Source of the DNA: Tidjanibacter sp.
GTDB taxonomy: Bacteria; Bacteroidota; Bacteroidia; Bacteroidales; Rikenellaceae
Assembly (NCBI GenBank): GCA_017379955.1
Contig: JAFNVE010000044.1
Span: 1 to 8,303, forward strand
DNA length: 8,303 nucleotides
Direction of reading: 5' to 3'
The position numbers and the translations under genes were made by a program. Below are positions 5,517 to 8,303 of this stretch, in pieces (position 1 is the first letter of the stretch; each line of letters starts with the position of its first letter). The notes under the pieces are model-generated. The model searched no databases, had not been told where the DNA came from, and was given only the letters and a program-made list of their open reading frames with translations.

Positions 5517-6854
5517 TTATTTATTCAACATAATCTCACGAATCTCCTTATAGAGGTTGCGCAGACGTTTCTGGCTAAGCAATCTTACATCCGAGCCAAT
5601 CAGTCGCCACAGACGATAGGTTTCGTGTGCCACAACGGGGGCAGGAAGCAACAATGCAATTGCAAGCAATGCCCACTGCCAGGGCAGGAATACCAATAGC
5701 AGTACGCTGTAAGTAATCATCAGCAAAGGCCACAAGATAAGATTGATAACAAATCGTATCGAGTTGCGGAAAGCCATATCCTTGATGGCGGTGAATAGCA
5801 GCGCACAGATACCATTAATAGGCAACACGAGCAACGAGGCAGGGAGCCAATAGCCAATGGTAGCAACGAGGAAGATGGCTTTGAGCAGTCGCGAGTAGAA
5901 GGGATACTTCACCGACACCGACGAGAGGCTGATGCGATGTTTCTTGCGAATCTTGTTAGCCTCTGCTCCGAGCGCAAGCACCTTTGCCGCCTTCTCCGGC
6001 TCTGCCTCCTTCATCTGCTGGATATTGCTCACGGTAAGGTTGTTAGCCTCAAAGTGTGCATTGAGCGGAGAGATTCGCTCGCCTCCACGCTTGCCTGCCA
6101 ACTCCTTCTCCAAAGGTTTAGCCACGGCAGCACAAATCTCGTATGTTGCGTCGTAGTTCTCATCATTGGGGATGTAGAAAATCGACTCTTTCAGACGGTC
6201 GGAGAGTATGGTGCGCAGAGCATTTAAGCGTTCTGCGGGCTGCTGGTCGGGATGCTCAGCAATGTAATCGCGCAAGTTGATAGGCTCACCCATCTGTACA
6301 CGTACGGTGGAGCGGAAACGGAAGAAATTACCATAACGCATACCCACAGGAACAATGTAGAGAGGCACATCGGGCATTAACTCTTGTGCTTGCAGACCGA
6401 TGCGGAAAACACCCTTAGCAAGTGTTTGGAGCGAATATTTTGCCTGATGAGTACCCTCGGGGAAGATTACAAAGGGAATCTTATCGCGCAGGACATCCAC
6501 CGACTTCTCAATCGTCTTATTATTCTTCTTTACCTCATCAATACCATCACGCATACGCATAATGGGCATAATTTTGAGGAAACGGAAAATCTTTGCAAGC
6601 ATCGGATTGCGGAAGATATCTGCACGAGCCACAAATACCTTGGGGCGGTTATCCATAGCCAGGATAACGAGCGCATCCATAAGTGCGTTGGTGTGGTTGG
6701 GCGCAAAGATAATTGCACCATCTTTGGGCAGATTCTCAGTGCCTACATATTTGATTGTACGATAAGATGCTCTGAGCGCAAAATCGACATAGTGACGCAG
6801 GATAGAGTACGCCCTATCGTAGTCTTGAATTTTCTTATGCTTTTTAGCAGCCAT
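5517..6854 (-). CDS. 1-acyl-sn-glycerol-3-phosphate acyltransferase (PlsC family) with C-terminal membrane tail
   Basis: Likely transfers an acyl group to a lysophospholipid such as 1-acylglycerol-3-phosphate at the inner membrane, giving phosphatidic acid or a related lipid. Motif I is APNHTNALMDAL with His54 and Asp60; the spacing is H-x5-D rather than the textbook H-x4-D, a variant also known in tafazzin-like members. A motif II-like IMPIMRMRDG (95-104) and motif III FPEGTH (131-136) follow, and IVPVGMRYG (167-175) fits motif IV. At 445 aa it is much longer than the roughly 240-aa housekeeping PlsC. A linker at about 225-310 (charged, possibly helical) leads to hydrophobic segments at about 325-355, 368-391 and 393-409, and then a basic amphipathic tail. 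It sits between the symporter (21 nt upstream) and the barrel gene (6 nt downstream). The family is secure; the exact acceptor lipid is not. Confidence 0.9.
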   Translation of the reverse strand: MAAKKHKKIQDYDRAYSILRHYVDFALRASYRTIKYVGTENLPKDGAIIFAPNHTNALMDALVILAMDNRPKVFVARADIFRNPMLAKIFRFLKIMPIMRMRDGIDEVKKNNKTIEKSVDVLRDKIPFVIFPEGTHQAKYSLQTLAKGVFRIGLQAQELMPDVPLYIVPVGMRYGNFFRFRSTVRVQMGEPINLRDYIAEHPDQQPAERLNALRTILSDRLKESIFYIPNDENYDATYEICAAVAKPLEKELAGKRGGERISPLNAHFEANNLTVSNIQQMKEAEPEKAAKVLALGAEANKIRKKHRISLSSVSVKYPFYSRLLKAIFLVATIGYWLPASLLVLPINGICALLFTAIKDMAFRNSIRFVINLILWPLLMITYSVLLLVFLPWQWALLAIALLLPAPVVAHETYRLWRLIGSDVRLLSQKRLRNLYKEIREIMLNK

Positions 6855-6875
6855 AAAATATTTGGAATAAGTTTC

Positions 6876-7841
6876 TTACTCTTTCAGAGGGGTGCGGCGC
6901 ATAATACCTGCTACCGACAAACCCGAAATGATATGCCAGATACCCCACCAAGCGGTGATAATCAACATACCGCCATAGTGACCGTGCCATATTTCGGGAG
7001 GGAAGATAGCGGGGTTGAACAGAAGGATAAGGCCAAGACCCGAGTTCTGAATACCCACCTCGATAGTGAGCGAACGACGGTCACGCTGTCCTACCTTACC
7101 AAGTGTTGCACCAAGATAGCCTGTGCCGAGAGCCAAACCGTTGTGAACCAATACGATGATAACGATATAGAAGAGGTTCTCAACAAACAATCGCCAATTC
7201 TGCGAGAAGGAGACGATAATCATACCCATAAAGAGCGCAATCGAAATCCACTGTGCAGGCTTCTCAATCTTCTTAGCCACCTTGGGGAGGTAGTGAGTGC
7301 AGAGCAGACCAAGCACGATAGGCAGACCAAGCAACAAGAGAATCTGCTCCAACATAGGCATAAAGGGTATCACCAAACGGGGAATATCGCCATGAATGCT
7401 GATAATGTTGCTATACATTGTACCCCAGAAGAAGAAGTTGAGAGGGGTGATAAATGGCGCAAAGGCGGTGGTGATAGCAGTCATCGACACCGAAAGCTCA
7501 ATATTACCCTTTGCAAACGACGACATAAAGTTACTCATATTGCCACCAGGGCAGGAAGCCACCAGAATCATACCGAGTGCCACCATAGGGGTAATCCATG
7601 GGCTGAGTATGAGAGCCGCCAGGAAAGTAACAGCGGGCAAACCAATCCATTGCAGGCAGATACCTAAGATGACCGATTTAGGTTTTTTGAAAATCTCCTT
7701 GAAGGTATCGAGCTTGATACCCAGAGCCACGCCAAACATAACAAAGGCGAGGATAATGTTGACAATAGTCAAACCCCCAGTACCGAAATTGATAGTCAAG
7801 GAGTTAAGTGCTTCAAGTTGTTCCTTCATTTGTGCTAACAT
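6876..7841 (-). CDS. Bile acid:sodium symporter (BASS/SBF) family transporter
   Basis: An inner-membrane sodium-coupled carrier of the BASS family, 321 aa, a normal length. It is hydrophobic throughout, consistent with 9-10 helices. The family signatures are CPGGNMSNFMS (97-107) and EVGIQNSGLG (261-270). In the second, Glu261 and Gln265 correspond to the sodium-site Glu and Gln of the structurally known bacterial ASBT homologues. The first roughly 20 residues are polar. The ATG at 7841 is used here, with Met5 (7829) as an alternative. It is the first gene of a three-gene operon with a PlsC acyltransferase and an outer-membrane barrel. Although named for bile acids, family members also carry other organic anions (for example pantoate and other carboxylates), so the substrate cannot be assigned. 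The upstream region contains a -7 box and a palindromic leader that may control expression. Confidence 0.93.
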   Translation of the reverse strand: MLAQMKEQLEALNSLTINFGTGGLTIVNIILAFVMFGVALGIKLDTFKEIFKKPKSVILGICLQWIGLPAVTFLAALILSPWITPMVALGMILVASCPGGNMSNFMSSFAKGNIELSVSMTAITTAFAPFITPLNFFFWGTMYSNIISIHGDIPRLVIPFMPMLEQILLLLGLPIVLGLLCTHYLPKVAKKIEKPAQWISIALFMGMIIVSFSQNWRLFVENLFYIVIIVLVHNGLALGTGYLGATLGKVGQRDRRSLTIEVGIQNSGLGLILLFNPAIFPPEIWHGHYGGMLIITAWWGIWHIISGLSVAGIMRRTPLKE

Positions 7842-7898
7842 TTATAGCCACAAATTGCTTCAATAGCAAAAAGTGTCAGTTAATTAAATTAGTTATTG

Positions 7899-7920
7899 GT
7901 ATTTGCGGCAAATCAAATAC
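7899..7920 (-). promoter_or_regulatory. Perfect inverted repeat in the symporter leader (candidate operator or RNA hairpin)
   Basis: GTATTTG (7899-7905) and CAAATAC (7914-7920) are exact complements across 8 nt. Inside, ATTTGC and GCAAAT (7901-7913) form a second perfect dyad around a single G. The site lies just downstream of the candidate -7 box and about 58 nt before the start codon. It could bind a dimeric regulator or fold in the leader RNA. Confidence 0.5.
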
Positions 7921-7934
7921 TCACTATAATTGGA

Positions 7935-7942
7935 CAAACTTA
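7935..7942 (-). promoter_or_regulatory. Candidate -7 box of the symporter operon
   Basis: On the minus strand this reads TAAGTTTG, an exact TAnnTTTG match, about 95 nt before the symporter start codon. There is no clear TTTG at -33; that place is occupied by one arm (7962-7970) of the GACACTTTT inverted repeat. A second, poorer box (TTGATTTG) lies closer to the gene, inside the palindromic leader. Confidence 0.4.
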
Positions 7943-8079
7943 CTAATTTTTTCCCTATTTCGACACTTTTCGGCTAACTTTCTCACCTCTCGGCAATGTA
8001 AAAAATAATAAATTAGGTATAAACACCTACTGCCATTTTATTAAATTTTATACTCCTCCCATTACCTCATAAAAGAAAG

Positions 8080-8117
8080 TAAGCCACCACCCTGCCGTTG
8101 AAAAGGGTGGTGACTTA
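8080..8117 (-). terminator. Strong hairpin upstream of the symporter operon
   Basis: TAAG-C-CACCACCCT (8080-8093) pairs with AGGGTGGTG-A-CTTA (8104-8117): 13 pairs with a single C/A mismatch and a 10-nt loop. On the minus strand it is followed by CTTTCTTTTATG, a broken T tract. On the plus strand no T tract follows. It probably ends a minus-strand transcript entering from beyond the right edge and insulates the symporter operon. Confidence 0.6.
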
Positions 8118-8303
8118 TCTGCTGCGATGATACTTATATGTGCTCGTGGTGGGTCGGTCGCTCAAAAAAAAAGGTGAAAGAGATACGAGAACGACACGGT
8201 TAAAAATTCAGTTCATTAGTAATTATTCGAGTTTGGGAACTTACCACGGGCGGACAAAAGTATTCCGCGCGCTCTCCCACAGAGAAAACAAGAATAATCC
8301 GAG

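Larger units (their letters stand above)
7842..8303. other. Upstream region of the symporter operon, no confident gene
   Basis: About 460 nt without a supported gene. From the operon outward it contains a palindromic leader (7899-7920), a -7 box (7935-7942), inverted 9-nt arms at 7869-7877 and 7962-7970, a small hairpin TAGGT/ACCTA (8014-8029), a terminator-like hairpin (8080-8117), a run of nine A (8164-8172) and a GC-rich patch (8235-8280). The last 100 nt are open in all three minus-strand frames at the window edge, so a gene end there can be neither shown nor excluded. Confidence 0.6.

Noticed and set aside
4047..5699. Two plus-strand open frames opposite the outer-membrane protein gene
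   Set aside because: They are shadows of the minus-strand barrel gene. The first also starts inside the nested palindrome.
6384..7667. Long plus-strand open frame of 427 codons opposite the acyltransferase and symporter genes
   Set aside because: It is antisense to two genes with clear family motifs. Its product is polar, rich in His, Thr and Asn, with no recognisable domain, as expected of a shadow frame.
8138..8203. Short plus-strand frame starting MCSWWVGRS, considered as a leader peptide
   Set aside because: It has only 21 codons, contains the poly-A run, and has no attenuator or downstream gene within the window to support it.
8235..8278. tRNA or other structured RNA in the GC-rich patch near the right edge
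   Set aside because: Only GCGGA/TCCGC and GGGA/TCCC pair. No tRNA arm pattern or other family motif is visible.

Overview
The window reads as chromosomal sequence from a Bacteroidota bacterium, most likely order Bacteroidales (a gut genus such as Alistipes, Bacteroides or a relative; the genus is an inference). The evidence is AT-rich gene starts without clear Shine-Dalgarno sequences, -7 boxes of the TAnnTTTG type upstream of two genes, and the families present: a secreted C1B peptidase, a POTRA-less Omp85-type barrel, and a PlsC enzyme with a membrane tail. Every supported gene lies on the minus strand, so the window is transcribed from right to left. All family names come from motifs read by eye; no database search was run.

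Right part (8303 to 4122). A gene-poor stretch of about 460 nt holds a terminator-like hairpin (8080-8117) and a promoter/leader zone with a -7 box (7935-7942) and a perfect inverted repeat (7899-7920). It precedes a three-gene operon: a BASS-family sodium symporter (7841-6876), a PlsC-family 1-acylglycerol-3-phosphate acyltransferase with a membrane tail (6854-5517), and a signal-peptide-bearing outer-membrane beta-barrel (5510-4122). The gaps are 21 nt and 6 nt, so co-transcription is likely. The operon places an inner-membrane transporter, a phospholipid-synthesis enzyme and an outer-membrane protein under one control, which suggests an envelope or lipid role, but the substrates cannot be read from sequence.

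Middle (4121-3583). This 539-nt gap has no believable gene and is the most unusual part of the window. Read along the operon's transcript it contains (a) a large nested palindrome with a 20-bp stem (3998-4123), (b) a second large nested palindrome (3858-3992) with the same apical loop TTGAA on a base-pair-substituted stem, (c) a perfect 15-bp terminator hairpin (3811-3845), and (d) two back-to-back arrays of 9-nt repeats (3634-3804). The two arrays are roughly inverted copies of each other; one arm has no C and contains five evenly spaced GGG tracts.

Left part (3582-1). Four genes follow. The first encodes a triple iron-sulfur protein (CDGSH, divergent 4Fe-4S domain, CDGSH; 3582-2830). The second encodes a secreted bleomycin-hydrolase-like cysteine peptidase (2686-1565), with its own -7 box and a terminator. 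The third encodes a 377-residue tandem GNAT-like acetyltransferase (1416-283). The fourth, cut by the window edge, starts at 205 and encodes a small membrane protein of unknown function.
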